From Mallotus nudiflorus (Eukaryota > Streptophyta > Magnoliopsida > Malpighiales > Euphorbiaceae), in the NCBI GenBank assembly GCA_947683625.1, contig CANTUR010000143.1, positions 1,087,501 to 1,151,500 of the forward strand: a stretch of DNA of 64,000 bases, written 5' to 3'. Positions 47,216 through 59,660 of the stretch are shown here, one piece after another (position 1 is the first letter of the stretch; the number at the start of each line of letters is the position of its first letter). A program made the translations under genes and the position numbers. The notes under the pieces are model-generated. The model made no database searches, had not been told where the DNA came from, and saw nothing but the letters and a program-made list of their open reading frames with translations.

Positions 47216-47283
47216 ATTAATGCAACACCTTTCCATAGAGAATATCAACCATGTGAGCAACTTCAACACATTTCAATACTAAA

Positions 47284-47483
47284 ATATAGTATATGGTAAC
47301 ACATATAACCCAAGTTGGAGGAAACACCTGAATTTGTCATGCAACAATTAAGGCAATAATCAATTGAGGCCTCAAGCTCTACTGTATAGTACATGGTAAC
47401 ACATTTAACCCAAGTTAGAGGAACCATGTAAATTTCTCATAGAGCAATTAATGAAATAATTAGTGAAGGCCTCAAGCTCCACT
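47284..47483 (+). repeat. 100-bp tandem duplication in gag
   Basis: 47284-47383 and 47384-47483 are related at an exact 100-bp offset (ATGGTAACACAT at 47293 and 47393; GGCCTCAAGCTC at 47369 and 47469). They encode the Athila Asn/Pro/Gln-rich segment after the zinc knuckle (TYNPSWRNHPNFS-like). About 85 percent alike by eye. Confidence 0.8.
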
Positions 47484-47849
47484 AGGCTTTAAAGGACCAA
47501 ATTCTTATCATCCGAATTAGCCTTATTTTCAATAAGAAAAAGCTTCATTGTCATCTTAGCCTTATTTTTAGCAAGAGAAAGCTTCATTTTAATCATTTTT
47601 TTGGAATGTAAAATAAAGAAATTCATGGATATGATAGAAACGAAGATGAATAAGTAGGATGAGGTAACAAAAAGGCTTGAAGGGTGATTTGAGAGTATGA
47701 TTAAGACAATCAATGCATGTTCAAAAACCTCTTATCCTTAATCCAAAAGTTAGAGGTTCAAATGAGATAATTTTCCAACTCTTATATGTAAGAAATCAAG
47801 GCACTTTTTGAAGGAATCAGTTACACAACTTACAAGTATGGTGAGCATA

Positions 47850-49800
47850 AGCCTTAAATAGGGTAAAATTTCAAAAATTTTACCTGTATAACCTTTCACA
47901 ATATGAAGAATTCCATTCCCATATATCCAGTTTTCATTTTACTCATAGCTAAATTATATAACAATATGTATAAATAATAACCTAGGAAATGCTAAGTTTA
48001 AGAAAACTTACCAACTCCTAAATTTGATGTAGACCACAATAGTTATCTATAAGCTTTAATGTAGTTAGGTTCAACTTTTGAATCAATTGCTCTAGCCTCC
48101 TAAATGTTAGGCCTCTAACTTGAAACACCAAAGCTCCAGCAAATCACTTTTGTTCTTAGATTGGATTAGTTACAAGTAGCCTCTTTAATGACCCTTATAA
48201 AACTTGTACTAATTTAATCTTTTTGCAAGAACTCTTAAGGTTTATTGTGAGCATATGTCATTTCTTTTGTTTTTTTATTGGTGTGTGCCTTTACACCCTC
48301 TCTAACCTTAGACCACTTCTTAGTTCATGTGTATGTGTGTGTGTGTGTATAAAGTATACAACTTGTCATGATAAGTATGCAATTTGTATGTGTATATATC
48401 TTATTAGTGTATAAAAAAGTGTGTAGAGAATTAATACATCTCATGTATTGTGTCTGTATATATTCTTTACACAACAATGTGATATACACTTTATCTTTGC
48501 CATGTTAATAATATACACTTAAAAGATAACTTATGCCTAATAAGCAAAACATTGACCATATCATCTTTATGTGGACTTAGGCTTTGCAATTGGACGAACA
48601 CTTGGCCTAAAGCCTAATCCATCAATCAAATGGGCCTAGATAAGGTTCATGGGCCTTCTCAACAATTTACACTAACCTTTGGTCCAAAACCCTTTTGGCC
48701 ATTAATCTAAGTCTAATTAGAAATAAGACATATTATTAATTTAATACTTTAATTAATATCTCATATTAATTAAGTATTAATTAATAATTAAACCCTTACT
48801 TGAATTAGATTTCATGATATGCTAAAATCATTGCTTAAAGCATAAATCCAACTATATTAATCTTAATTAATTGATTACACTATTTAATTAATAATTAGAT
48901 TGATGTTAATGGTGATCTGGTTAAACTCTTTTAGGTGTGGCTTACTAGGTTCATATCTAATTGGTAATGAAAAGATAATATCAACACTTGATATTGTTTG
49001 AAACATCTCTAAAGTTCAAATGTGAAAATCCCAGTTATACACATTTAATTCTTATAAGTTGTGAGTGACCCCTAGCGTCGATATCATAGCTACCCAATTA
49101 GAAATAAATGCATGTATTGATTCACACAAACCCTTTGGTCATAATTACCGTGCACTAAAATCCCTTCATTAGAAGATCCCAATATAACATAGAGTCATGG
49201 TTTACTCGAGCTCTAATAGCTATATCATATGACCTCATCTCAAGTTATAATTCTTGATAAAACATAAGAAACGATTTTCTAGTATTGAAACTCTTTCAAC
49301 CTATGTTATGTTTGTCCTGTCCAGGAACTTTATTCATAAAAAAAAACTTAGATAGCATAGGATCTTATCCCGATTCATTCCAGGCAATGAATCCCATTTT
49401 GGTCGAACACTCATCCCTACATTTAACCAACTAGAGCCACCACACGCCATATACCCATGTGTAAATAACACAAGTATATATGCGATAACAAACCCTAACC
49501 ACTTAAAAGTGGATGACTATGTCACCTCAAGTCAAAGGATTATATGCACCATTATGACCTAGATTGTAATTGTTGACTATAAGTAAATATCCATGTAATC
49601 ATAAATCTAACATCCTTATTTGACCCACCATCATTTAAGTATCCATATGTCTATTCTGATATCTTATATCAAGTAACATAAGACTCACTACCTCTCACTA
49701 TTAGTATCACATAATAATCAAGAAAAATAGATAAGTAATAGTCTAATTAATATTACCTAAATATTAATTTACTAATTTTTAAATAAATAAAAACTTTATT
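47850..49800. mobile_element. LTR-like insertion in the Athila gag (approximate bounds)
   Basis: Athila gag stops being recognisable after about 47850 and resumes near 49880 (NNPKEYLEAITLRSG). The interval holds no coding sequence but has words I associate with a common plant retrotransposon LTR: GTGACCCCTAGCGTCG, CATAGCTACCCAATTAGAAATAAATG, CCGTGCACTAAAATCCCTT and GTCCAGGAACTTTATTCAT (49060-49340). The border motifs and target duplication were not determined, so solo LTR versus fragment is open. Confidence 0.5.
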
Positions 49801-49815
49801 TAAATGAATATTTAA

Positions 49816-50960
49816 TTGCCATTTGGGATTATTAACAATGTCAAAATATGTGATTTACTGCTAGGGCATACCACCTATGCTAACACTTTTCTTAGCAGCA
49901 TTAAAAATAATCCTAAAGAGTATTTGGAGGCAATCACCTTAAGAAGTGGAATAGGGTTAAAACCACATAAAAGAAGTGAGGACACTCAATTTAAAGAGAA
50001 TGATGGAGAAAATGAAGATGATTGGGTTGAAGTACAAGTTTAAAAAGTTAGAGAGGTTTAGAATAAGAACCAACCAAAGAAGTTAATGTCTTATCCTAAA
50101 CCATATAAAGCACCAATAATATATGCATAGCGGTTAAATAAGTAGGATCATGATTAGTAATTTGTAAGGTTTTTAAAGATGTTTAAAAAGTTACACATCA
50201 ACATACCTTTAATGGAAGCTATTGCTTAAATGTCAAACTATATAAAATTTTCAAAAGAGCTTATCTCTAGTAGGAAAAAGCTAAAGGACTTTAGAACTAT
50301 TACACTTAATAAGAAGTGTAGTGCAATAGTTTTTAACAAGCTTCTTCTGAAGCATATACATCTAGGGAGTCTTACTATACCTTATTAGAAATTTAAATTT
50401 TTAAAAAGCTCTTTGTGATTTAAGTGCTTCTATCAATTTGATGTCTTTATCTATTTATAAGAAGCTTAAATTAAGAGAAGCCAATAGGACTAATTTTTGC
50501 TTACAACTTGCAGATAAAATTGTTAAGAAGCTAAAAGGCATAATAGAGAATGTGTTAGTAAAGGCAGGGAAGTTCATCTTTTTAGTGGATTTTATGATAC
50601 TTGATTTTAAGGAAGACAAAGATGTTTAATTAATTCTTGGTATGCATTTTATGTACACTATAAAAGCCATTATTGATGTTTACGGGGGAAATCTCACATT
50701 GAGAGTTAGTAAAGAAAGTTGTAAGTTTGATGTTTATCAATATATAAAATAGCCTTTTAAAAATGATATTTGCATATGGATTAATATTGTTAATGAGTGT
50801 GTGAATGAACTCCAACAATTGAGTTTGGCAAAGTCTTGTGATTTGGAAGATTTCGAGAAGTGTTTTCAATTACAATCTTCTTTTAAAGAAGTGATTTTCA
50901 AACCCAAAAGTCCTTATCCCCATTATGAATTTCCATCAAACATTAAAACTACATCCCCTT
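49816..50960 (+). pseudogene. Athila gag C-terminus and aspartic protease
   Basis: NNPKEYLEAITLRSG (about 49905) is the Athila gag tail. QFVRFLKMFKKLHINIPLMEAI (about 50155-50220) and ISSRKKLKDF...SAIVFNKL follow, then protease: CDLSASINLMSLSIYKKL (about 50410-50465; the active site is normally CDLGAS, here the Gly is Ser), LQLADKIVKKLKGIIENVLVKAGKFIFLVDFMILDF and LILGMHFMYTIKAIIDV. The linker towards RT reaches about 50960. Frames are interrupted by a few stops only. Confidence 0.87.
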
Positions 50961-51099
50961 TATAATAAAACCACTAAAGTTAGATTTAAAACCTTTACCT
51001 TTACATTTGAGATACACTTTTCTAAAAGAAGATTTAATATTACCTATGATTGAATATTACCTATAATAATCTCCTTTAAATTTAATAAGAAGCAATAGG

Positions 51100-51440
51100 T
51101 TTCTTTGATGAAGGTCTTAAAAAAGAGGATCAAGGCACTTGGATGGAAAATTTCATACATTAGAGAAATCAGGCTATCACGTTGTATACACAAGATACTT
51201 ATGGAGGATGGACACAAGCTCAACCTTAACATACAGGAGATAGTGAAAAAGGAAGTGGTAAAGCTTTTGGATGTAGGGATCATCTATCCCATTTTAGATA
51301 GTTCATAGGTTATTCATGTTCATTATAAGCCAAAGAAATGGGGTATCACTATAGTGGAGAATGAAGAGGGATTAATTATGACTTTTAACTATAATGTTCC
51401 ATCTCAGTTTGCCTCAATATGGGGAGAACTCATTTCCTTG
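51100..51440 (+). pseudogene. Athila reverse transcriptase, N-terminal fragment
   Basis: MKVLKKRIKALGWKISYIREI, CIHKILMEDGHKL, QEIVKKEVVKLLDVGIIYPI and HYKPKKWGITIVENEEGLI match the same region of the 17508-28360 element (22880-22570, minus strand). The sequence ends before the catalytic palm; there is no DD motif. It passes at about 51440 into 3' non-coding sequence, so an internal deletion removed the rest of pol. Confidence 0.85.
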
Positions 51441-51499
51441 AATTTTATTTATTTATAATCTTTTTTTCTTCTTGTATGTTTTTTATCCATGCTTTATTT

Positions 51500-51545
51500 T
51501 TCACATTAAGGGCAATATGAAGATTAAGTATGAGGGAGGATATGG
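51500..51545 (+). other. Athila conserved pre-polypurine block
   Basis: CACATTAAGGGCAATATG followed by AAGTATGAGGGAGGAT is the same block seen on the minus strand at about 18845-18810 (CATTGAGGACAATGT, AAGTATGGGGGGAG). It marks the end of the internal region and shows that RT has been joined directly to the 3' region. Confidence 0.7.
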
Positions 51546-51560
51546 TTGAATTTGCATTTT

Positions 51561-54500
51561 TTGAATTAGTTTTATATTGTATATAACTAGTGTTGCTGAA
51601 TTTTTAAAATCGATTGGGTCGAGTGTGCTAGAATAATTTTTTCTCAATGAATTTTGACTTCTTTAATATGACTTTATAGGTTTCTAAACTCCTTTACCAC
51701 AATGCATTTGGATTCCAATGAGAATTTTGAAATTTTAATTAAAGTGTGATGTAAAGACAATGGACAAGGAAACTTTATTTGATGAAAAGCCATGACAACT
51801 TGAGTAAATAGTGAAGAAATAAAATAAGGCTATTTGTGATTTGTAAATTAGAAAATAGTGATTGCTAATTGGTCTATGATTTGGTTAATAATTAATAATG
51901 ATTGGTGAATTGGTTGATTGTTGATTGTTGATGATCGATTGTTTATCCTCCAATGATTTTTTGTGCCTCTATTTTAATTATAAAATTTATTTCTCCAATA
52001 AATTTTCACCTTAAAGGTTTTGCCCATTTTAGATAAATAAATTTTGTAACTTTCCAGAACAGGATTCTCTTCCCCAACAATCAGTTTTTAGTTCTCCAGA
52101 AAGTCACACTGGTATGGACTGGGCTTTAGTTACTTTTAGGCTTCAGAATTTAATTAATCCAAACTGGGTCATTCATTTAATGGGCCTTAATATAATTCAA
52201 TCTTAAATTAAATGAGCCTAAACAATGCCCCACATGTAATTAGTTTGGGTTAAGCCCAAGTCTAATTTACATGCATATAAAAGCCTATGAATATTTATTT
52301 GCTCAAACCTTTTCTTGATTTTCATTTTTGCTCTCTTCTTCTTCTCTAAATTCATTCCAAACTAGAAGTAAAATTTGGTCAACTTGATGTGTACTATTGG
52401 AAAGTATTCAATGCAATTAATAAGCAATAAAGTGATAATGAATATTTTTGAAGATAAGCTTAATATTGGCACTATCAATTTTTGAAAGTGTGGCATAGAT
52501 GAGCTAAAAAATATTTTGAGTCTTCATATACTTTCCCAAGCTTTCAACTAAGTTTTTCCTCATTTTTGGTAAAAAAAATTCAAATTCTGATTTTGTAGAA
52601 ATTAATGAGAACACACCATTCTCAATTAATTTCTTAACAATTCCTTCAATTCCATAAGAAAAACTTGGTATTTTTCTTCAAATGCTTCTTTTTCTTCCTC
52701 TTTATCCATAAATTCTTTTCAAATTTTAAATCCCCAATTAATTAATTGCTTAAAATCTAACACACCCACTTTAAACTCACACAGAGCTAAAAAAAAATCC
52801 CTATTTTTTATTTTCCCCAAACTCTCTCTTCCCATTCTCTTTTTTCCTCTTCTTTTCTTCCTCATTTTGGCTCTCCTAAATTTACCCAAATTTAAGCCAT
52901 TATTGTACCACCATCATCACCAGAAGCCACTACCTCGTTGCTACAAGCATCTATTGTCATACCTCTATATAAAGCCATCACTCTGCCATTATCAACTTCA
53001 CACAACACCAAGTAATTATCTTTGACCAAACTAAATAGGAGTGCCCTAGCAATTTTTTGTCATCATAATTGATGCTCATATGCTACTTCTTTCACCTTGC
53101 CATCGTAAGCCATAACTCCACCTTTGTGCATCATAAACAACAAGCTCGCAGCCTTTCATTTGGCCAAACTTCTCACAACTTTGAGGCATCTCTTTGCCAA
53201 ACCATTAACCATCAACACAAGACTATTGGTTTATAGTATGTAGTACACAAGAGCTTTCAAGACTACTTCCTTCCCAGCTAAAGTTACTAAATACTCTTCC
53301 AAGATCAATCATTCAATATAGATTTCAAGATTTCAAGATTTTGTTTCAAATTTCTTTAAGACATACAAAAAACATCTTTAATTAAAAACTTATTCTAGAA
53401 AGAAAATCAAACAAGGTAATTCTCTTATTCAAATTTTAATTTTCAACACCCAAATAAGTGTTCTTAATTTGACCTTATTGATATTTAATACTCGATTTTG
53501 TATAATTTGTGATTTGTTAGCTTGGCTTTATTTTATTGATAACTTTGGTAGTAGAGCTTGTATTCTTTATTCGTAAGGAGAAGAACTTTTGCTTAACAAT
53601 ATTGGGGATGAACTTTTGCTTGATAATATTGGGGATTTGTTGACTAAATTCATGTTTAGTTGAAAACAAAGAAAAATTCAAATGCTCTAATCATCTTTGT
53701 TTTAAGAATTTTGATTAACACTTTTGATGCATTGAACTAAATTAATTCTGATCCTAATTGAAAAAATTAAATACATTACATTTAATATAATTTTGTTATT
53801 TCACCAAACTCATTTAGCTTGCATTTTGTAGAAGCCAATGTATTAACAACATCACTGTTGGTGATTTATGGCTTGGGAATTTGATTTTTTTATAATCTTA
53901 AAGATAGAATTTTGTTGATAGTTACATTTTGTGTTGGTAATATTTGATGAATTTGGGCTCTTCTTTATGAGGATGACCATAATTTTGCTTGAAGTTTTGA
54001 TGGTATGGTCTTATTTGCTAAAGCCAAAGTATTAGCAAATTTTAGCTTTTTCATTGCTTATTTTGCCTTAATTAACTTATACAAATTTGATTTTGTAAAC
54101 CATTTATTGATTGATTTTGTTTAATTGCAATTTAGATTTTTAGATGAAATATGTATAGGTTTTTCAGACATTTTACCAAACCTACTATATTGATTTTTTT
54201 TGCTTTAGAGAAAACAAGGTACTGATAGCTCCTTTTGTTTATGAATTAAATTTATTTTAGCAAAAATGCCTAAAAAAATTATTTCTAATGATTTAGTGCA
54301 AATAGAACGTGACCTTTTAGTTCAATAAACCAAAAGTAATTTCTTTATCTTGTTATAATTTTGACTTTTTAAAACCAAAATAAAATGGACACTTGACCTT
54401 TAGATATAAATTCTTGAATTTAGGAAAACTAAATTTGTATCTTAGATCTTATTTTTATTTTTATAAATTTTATGCCAACAATTTTTATGACCATCTTTGT

Positions 54501-55776
54501 GCTTTATATAAAGTTTTTAGTGATTATTTAATTTTTATGATGCCATAAATTTTTTTCCTTGTTGCTCTTTTACACAGCATCTTACTCTCGTTTAAATATT
54601 AACCAAATGGTCTACAAAATTGCTCTTGATTATTGCTAAAAAAATCAAAATATTTGTAGCAACATTTGGAAAGCTTGGCTAGTTTTGGCACCATACCTTA
54701 ATAAATTATAAATTAAGATATAAGAGTGTTAATCCAGTAAATAGAAGATTGCAACACTCTTCAACACCTTCTTTAGTAGTCCAAACCAATGCAACATGGC
54801 CCCTTTTATGAATGCCCTTATGATCAGCTTCCCTAGGCATTTGAAACAACTCATTTGGACTTAATTTGATAAAAGAATTACTAATATGTTTGACTAATAT
54901 CATTGCATCTTATGCATTATTTATATTGATTTATTGTTTCATATTGTTATCAAAGTGAAAGAGCATCCTAATTTTAAACTGTATATTTGGTATGAATGAA
55001 TTTTTAAATTTTATAAAATTTATTTAGTAATCCATTTGAAAGTGAAATAGTATACTTTTACCACATGTTTTGAAAAAAACTTCAATTGTAAAATTATAAC
55101 TCTAAACATAACAATAAATCATTCAACAGAATGAAATCAAGGCTTTGTTTCAAATCTTTGACTTCACAATTCCTAAGCCTTAAGTCTCAAATCAATTGCA
55201 GTTGATCAGTGACAATTAAATAAAAAGCATAGTTCAAAAATAAATCTATTAGTTACTAAAAAATATCTCAAAAAACTTATGACATTAAATGGCTTGGTCC
55301 TTCTTTATAACAATATTATCAAAGTGCTCTCAAACTTTGGTCTTGAGCCTAATTTGTCTCTCTTTGTCCCTTTTTAGTCATTCTATAGTTATTTTTGGAC
55401 TTCTAATGGCTAGATTTAGCTAGGTTATATTTATGGTATCTAACTATTTTACTTGTCATTGGTTGGCTTGTAGCCATAGGCTATATTTGAACTTTTTATT
55501 GAAGGAAGATTTCTAAAGCCCTTCTGAGTTGTAGTTATTGATTATATGATAGATGACTTTATAAAAGAAATATATATTTGACATTTTCTCATGTATGCAA
55601 TGAATCCATCTTCTACTACCATCGTTACTTTTAATAAATAAACCTTAGAAGAAAGTAGGGGTTGACCATGGTTTAGAACCAAACAGTTCCATTTTGAAGG
55701 TTTATGGAATTGAACTTGAACCATATTTAGGGCCACTTCTTGTTTCAGTTCTTAATCAAAATCCGAGAGTGGGGAG
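51561..55776. other. Long non-coding stretch, probably old LTR debris
   Basis: No transposon protein or host exon is convincingly visible except a possible minus-strand fragment at 54706-54903. The part 52060-52290 with GGGCTTTAG, AATGGGCCTTAATA and TTAAGCCCAAG words resembles plant LTR sequence, and 52770-53300 has CACCATCATCACCAG-type words, but boundaries are not visible. Confidence 0.5.
54706..54903 (-). pseudogene. Possible host-gene fragment, function unknown
   Basis: The minus-strand frame reads ILVKHISNSFIKLSPNELFQM, then READHKGIHKRGHVALVWTT and KEGVEECCNLLFTGLTLLYL, ending in a stop. Its amino-acid composition (balanced charge, Trp, Cys-Cys, few Phe/Ile runs) is unlike the AT-driven spurious frames around it. 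I do not recognise the family. No splice sites or neighbouring exons were identified. It could be a retro-copied or transposon-captured exon, or chance. Confidence 0.3.
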
Positions 55777-55779
55777 TAA

Positions 55780-55832
<53 letters not shown>

Positions 55833-55852
55833 ATAATAATAATAATAATAAT
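55777..55852. repeat. (AGT)n(AAT)n microsatellite
   Basis: About 17 AGT units followed by about 7 AAT units, just upstream of the LINE remnant. Confidence 0.97.
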
Positions 55853-56179
55853 TAGAGATATTACAATTCATTGAGAATGGATTAGGGATTCTCTCTAAAC
55901 ATTACCGTCGCCAACTATAATATAAGGTTCTGATGATCCCCACCTCTAGTAACATAGTTCTAATGATGCTTATCTGAGCCATGCATAACTTTTCTCTAGT
56001 TTTTAGCATTTAAAATCTCATCCTGATAGTCCTATTCTTATAAGCTTGAGAATTAATAACTTTACCAAGTAGCCTTTTAAGTCTTATACTGCTGCGATTT
56101 TAGATCCTTCATCATTTTCAATTATTTGCCCTTAGTATAGTGTTATTCTTGGTGCATATTAGCCTGTAAAAATTAATCC

Positions 56180-56876
56180 AGACTTATATCATAAACAACT
56201 AGCTCTTTGCCAACACTCTTTAATTGATAATGTTGTCTTAAGTAAAGGAGATTCTCCATGGACTATAATTAAAATAAAGGAAAATTTTAGTTCAATATGG
56301 GAATTAAAATCTCAGTAGCGGCTTATTTCATTGGGCCGTGGCTTTTACCATATCCTTCTAACCTCAAATTAGGATAAAGAATCTATATAGAGTTGTGGTT
56401 CCTTATCCATTAAGCCTGGTATTCTTTGGCTTCAATGATGGACTCCCGAATTCAATCTTGAGCAATAAAAATCAACTTCCACCTAATTATGGTTTCATTT
56501 TTATAGGCTCCCTTGGGAATTATAGGATGGCCAGATCTTAGCTGATATAGCAAAAAATATTGGTGTTCCCTTAAGGATAGATCAAGCGACATTAGACGAT
56601 GATTTTGGTCATTTTGTAAGTATTTTAGTTAATGTCGACTTGTTTGATCCTTTGCAACATTATATTATTCTTCATTGTGATGGCAGCTTTTTTGATATTG
56701 ATATCATAAATGAAAATTTAATATTGTTTTATTCATATTATAGATTGATTAGGCACTCTTCTGTAGATTATGGCCTTAATAAACCTGATACTCATAAGAG
56801 TCACAAGCATGATAAGTCTTCAAATCCTTTTATTTGGGAACCATCTAGGGGACGTTTGTTAGTTCGCAAGGTCTAG
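56180..56876 (+). pseudogene. LINE ORF1 (DUF4283-like RNA-binding domain)
   Basis: After SKGDSPWTIIKIKENFSSIW (about 56240) and GRGFYHILLTSN (about 56340) comes WFHFYRLPWEL (about 56490-56520) and the clean frame DIAKNIGVPLRIDQATLDDDFGHFVSILVNVDLFDP (56545-56655), the DUF4283 pattern of plant LINE and retroelement gag-like proteins. The tail 56640-56876 is Lys/His/Ser-rich. A CCHC knuckle, which usually follows, was not found. ORF1 would coat the LINE RNA. Confidence 0.75.
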
Positions 56877-57255
56877 CAATGTAAACAATCAATTCTAGAA
56901 TCCACCAATGCCAACTGCTATAGATCCTACTCAAGCTAACCCCAATAATCAAACTACTAAAGTTGAAAATCATGAACCAGTTGCTTAGCATGACATAGTA
57001 TCTTCAAATAATGCAAACCTCACAATCTATTATGAAGACTCCAATGCTCTAGCTGTTGTAGTTTTTCCTAATATCTCTTCTCATCATGCCAAGGCATAAA
57101 CAAAACTTAAATAGGTTGGCATTAGAAATTAGGCAGATGTAGTAGAGCATGAAACTTTTTCTTTAGATCTGAATGAATGGCAAAAAATATCCTAAAAAAT
57201 AAGTTAAGTTGACAAGACATAAACCTCTTACTTAGGCTTTATCAAGATCTTCTTA

Positions 57256-58000
57256 ATGAAATTTTTGTACTAGAATTATAGGGGCTTTGGCAATCTTGCC
57301 ACCCAACTTTGTCTAATTTATATAAATCGCATAGACCTAATGTGTTATGTTTGGCTGAACCTAAAGTGGCATTTGATAGTATTCCCTTTTGATTTTGGTC
57401 TTCTTTGGGGTTTTCTTTGATCTCTAATAATTATATTTCTTTAGCGATTTTTATTTCTCATGCTATTCACCTTAGAAATGTTAATTTAATTGCTAGTCCT
57501 AATCAGCAAATTTCTATTTAGTTTTTTTTTTTAGATTTTGCATGGCATTTTGTCACTTATATTCATGGGAGTATTTTATCGACTATACGATGGGTTTTAT
57601 GGAATGATATTTCTCGTATCTCCTCTATTTGTTCTAGTGATTGGTACATCCTTGGTGATTTCAATACCTACTTTGGTATTCATGAGAAGTTCGAAGGTTG
57701 CATTCCTTCTTCATGTTCCTGCAATGAATTTACTTTTTCTATGGCTAATAATGAATTGAGTTTTTTGGAGTCTAGAGGAGTTCTTTTTACTTGGTCAAAT
57801 AATCATATTTTGAAATTAAAGGATTGATATTCATTTGGATTGTACTTTTTGTAATAATTAAGCTCTTGATTTCTAAAGATTCATTGAGTGCTTCACCCTT
57901 GTGTGCCATAACTCATATCATTCTCCTATTCTTTTAAATTGTAGCCAGGTTCAAGTTTTAGGTGTCTCTCCTTTTAGATTCCATTGTATATGGATTAACC
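57256..58000 (+). pseudogene. LINE ORF2, AP-endonuclease part
   Basis: It starts MKFLY.NYRGFGNLATQ, the usual MK.L.WNCRGLGN opening of plant L1 ORF2 with the catalytic Asn region. A frameshift follows soon (SHRPNVLCLAEPKVAF). Later the WYILGDFNTYFGIHEKFEG block (about 57642-57695) carries the GDFN catalytic motif, followed by LESRGVLFTWSNN. The endonuclease nicks the target to prime reverse transcription. Confidence 0.82.
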
Positions 58001-58062
58001 ACCCAAGCTTTCATGATGATGCTCGATCTTTTTGGAAATCTATTTCTCTTTAGGGCCCTCCC

Positions 58063-59660
58063 ATGTTTATCTTAATGCAGAAGTTGAAGCACCTTCATGG
58101 CTTTCTTCATAATTGGAATAAGTCTACATTCGGCCATATTAATAATAATATTGCTAAGGCTAAGCAAACTCTTTCAAATATACTATCCTCTATTTCAAAT
58201 TTAGGTTCTTCTGAAGATCTTCATTCTAAGGAATTAGAAGCTCACCAACTTCTTGATTTCTATTTGTCTAGTGAAAATTCCTTGTTTAAAGATAAATGCA
58301 GAGCGAAGTAGCTACAATATAGGGATAGAAACTTAAAGTTCTTTTATAGTTTATTATCGAGAAGATGCTCTCAACAAGGTATTTATAGTTTGATGATTAA
58401 TGATGATTTAATTTCAGATGATCAGGTTATTAGCAATCATATTGTAGATTATATTTCAAATTTATTTTTGGGTACTTTATCTACATGGGATTTTTCTTTT
58501 GTTAGTGATATTATTCCTTCCTTGCTTACCCCTGAGGATAATCCTCTACTTATTCGCATCCTGTTAGACATTAAAATTAAGGATATTGTCTTCTCCATGG
58601 ATCCACATAACACCCCAAGTCTAGACGATTTCACCAACCTATTTTTTAAGCAATATTAGGACTTTATAGGCCATAATGCATGTTTAACAGTTCTCTCCTT
58701 CATGACAGGTACTGTTCTTAATAGTTTAAATTTAGACTTTATGATTCTAATTCCTAAAGTTCAAGGCGTGGACTTAGTGGATAAATTTCATCCTATTGTG
58801 TTGGGATTTTTTTTTCAAAATCATCACAAAAATCCTAGCTAACCGAGTTGCTTTTATAGTTAGTAGAATTATCGATCCTCACCAATTTTGGTTTCATTAA
58901 GGGTCAGAATATTGAGAATTGTATCGCTTTTTCCTCTAAATGTATAAATATGATCAATTCTCATTGTATAGGTGGAAATATGGCCTTAAAGATTGACATA
59001 CATAAAGCCTTTAATATAATGAACTGGAGTTTCATGTTAGTAGTCTTATAGAGTTTTTTTTTTCTTCAATGTTTTATCGCAAGATTATGAATATTTTTCA
59101 ATCAGCCTGCATTTTAGTTACCATTAATAACACTCCCAAGGGTTACTTCAGATGCTCTTTTAGTGTTTAATAGGGTGACCTTTTGTCACCTTTGCTCTTT
59201 TGCTTAGTTGAAGAATTTTTTAATAGATGACCGATTCATTATTTTGAGAATAATTTTCTGATTTTGATGTATGATCCAGGAAAGGTTAAATTTCCTTTTT
59301 ATATACTCTACGTAGATGATGTCCTCCTCATTTATAGGGCTTTTATGGAAAATGTTAAAAAGATTGTTCATATATTTAATGAATATAGAAAGTATTCGAG
59401 TCAATTTGTAAATTGGAGTAAATCAGAGATCATTTTTAACAAATCCGTTAAGCATCGCCATATTAATTTTTTGTGTTCTTTTATTGGTTTTCGACAAGGA
59501 TCTTTTCCATTCATTTACTTTAGGGTCCCTCTCTTTATAGTGCTCCAAAATGTAAGTGGTTGCAAGGTCTTATGGATAGGGTTCTTTCAAATTTTGATAA
59601 ATGGAAAGGTAGTACCTTGTCAATGGTGGGTTGGCATGCTTTTATAAATTATGTAATTTA
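58063..59660 (+). pseudogene. LINE ORF2, reverse transcriptase part
   Basis: A helical linker (58063-58311, LHGFLHNWNKSTFGHINNNI) leads to the finger region (58390-58659, VFSMDPHNTPSLDDFTNLFF, the family norm being S.PGPDGF). Then DKFHPIVL, ANRVAFIVSRII, NIENCIAFSSKCI and MALKIDIHKAFNIMNWSFM (58780-59040, with the first catalytic Asp). The YVDD box is intact at 59309-59320. A frameshift at about 58810 and others break the frame. WSKSEIIFNKS and GFRQGSFPFIYFRVPLF follow to about 59540. Confidence 0.85.

Larger units (their letters stand above)
44440..51560 (+). mobile_element. Internally deleted Athila-type Gypsy element, plus strand
   Basis: It has an LTR ending at 46069, a primer site, gag, gag-protease spacer, protease and the first part of RT on the plus strand, then a jump to the pre-polypurine motif at 51502-51540. 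Most of RT, all of RNase H and integrase are missing. Gag carries an LTR-like insertion (about 47850-49800). It is the same lineage as the 17508-28360 element but clearly diverged. No 3' LTR was recognised after 51560. Confidence 0.82.
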
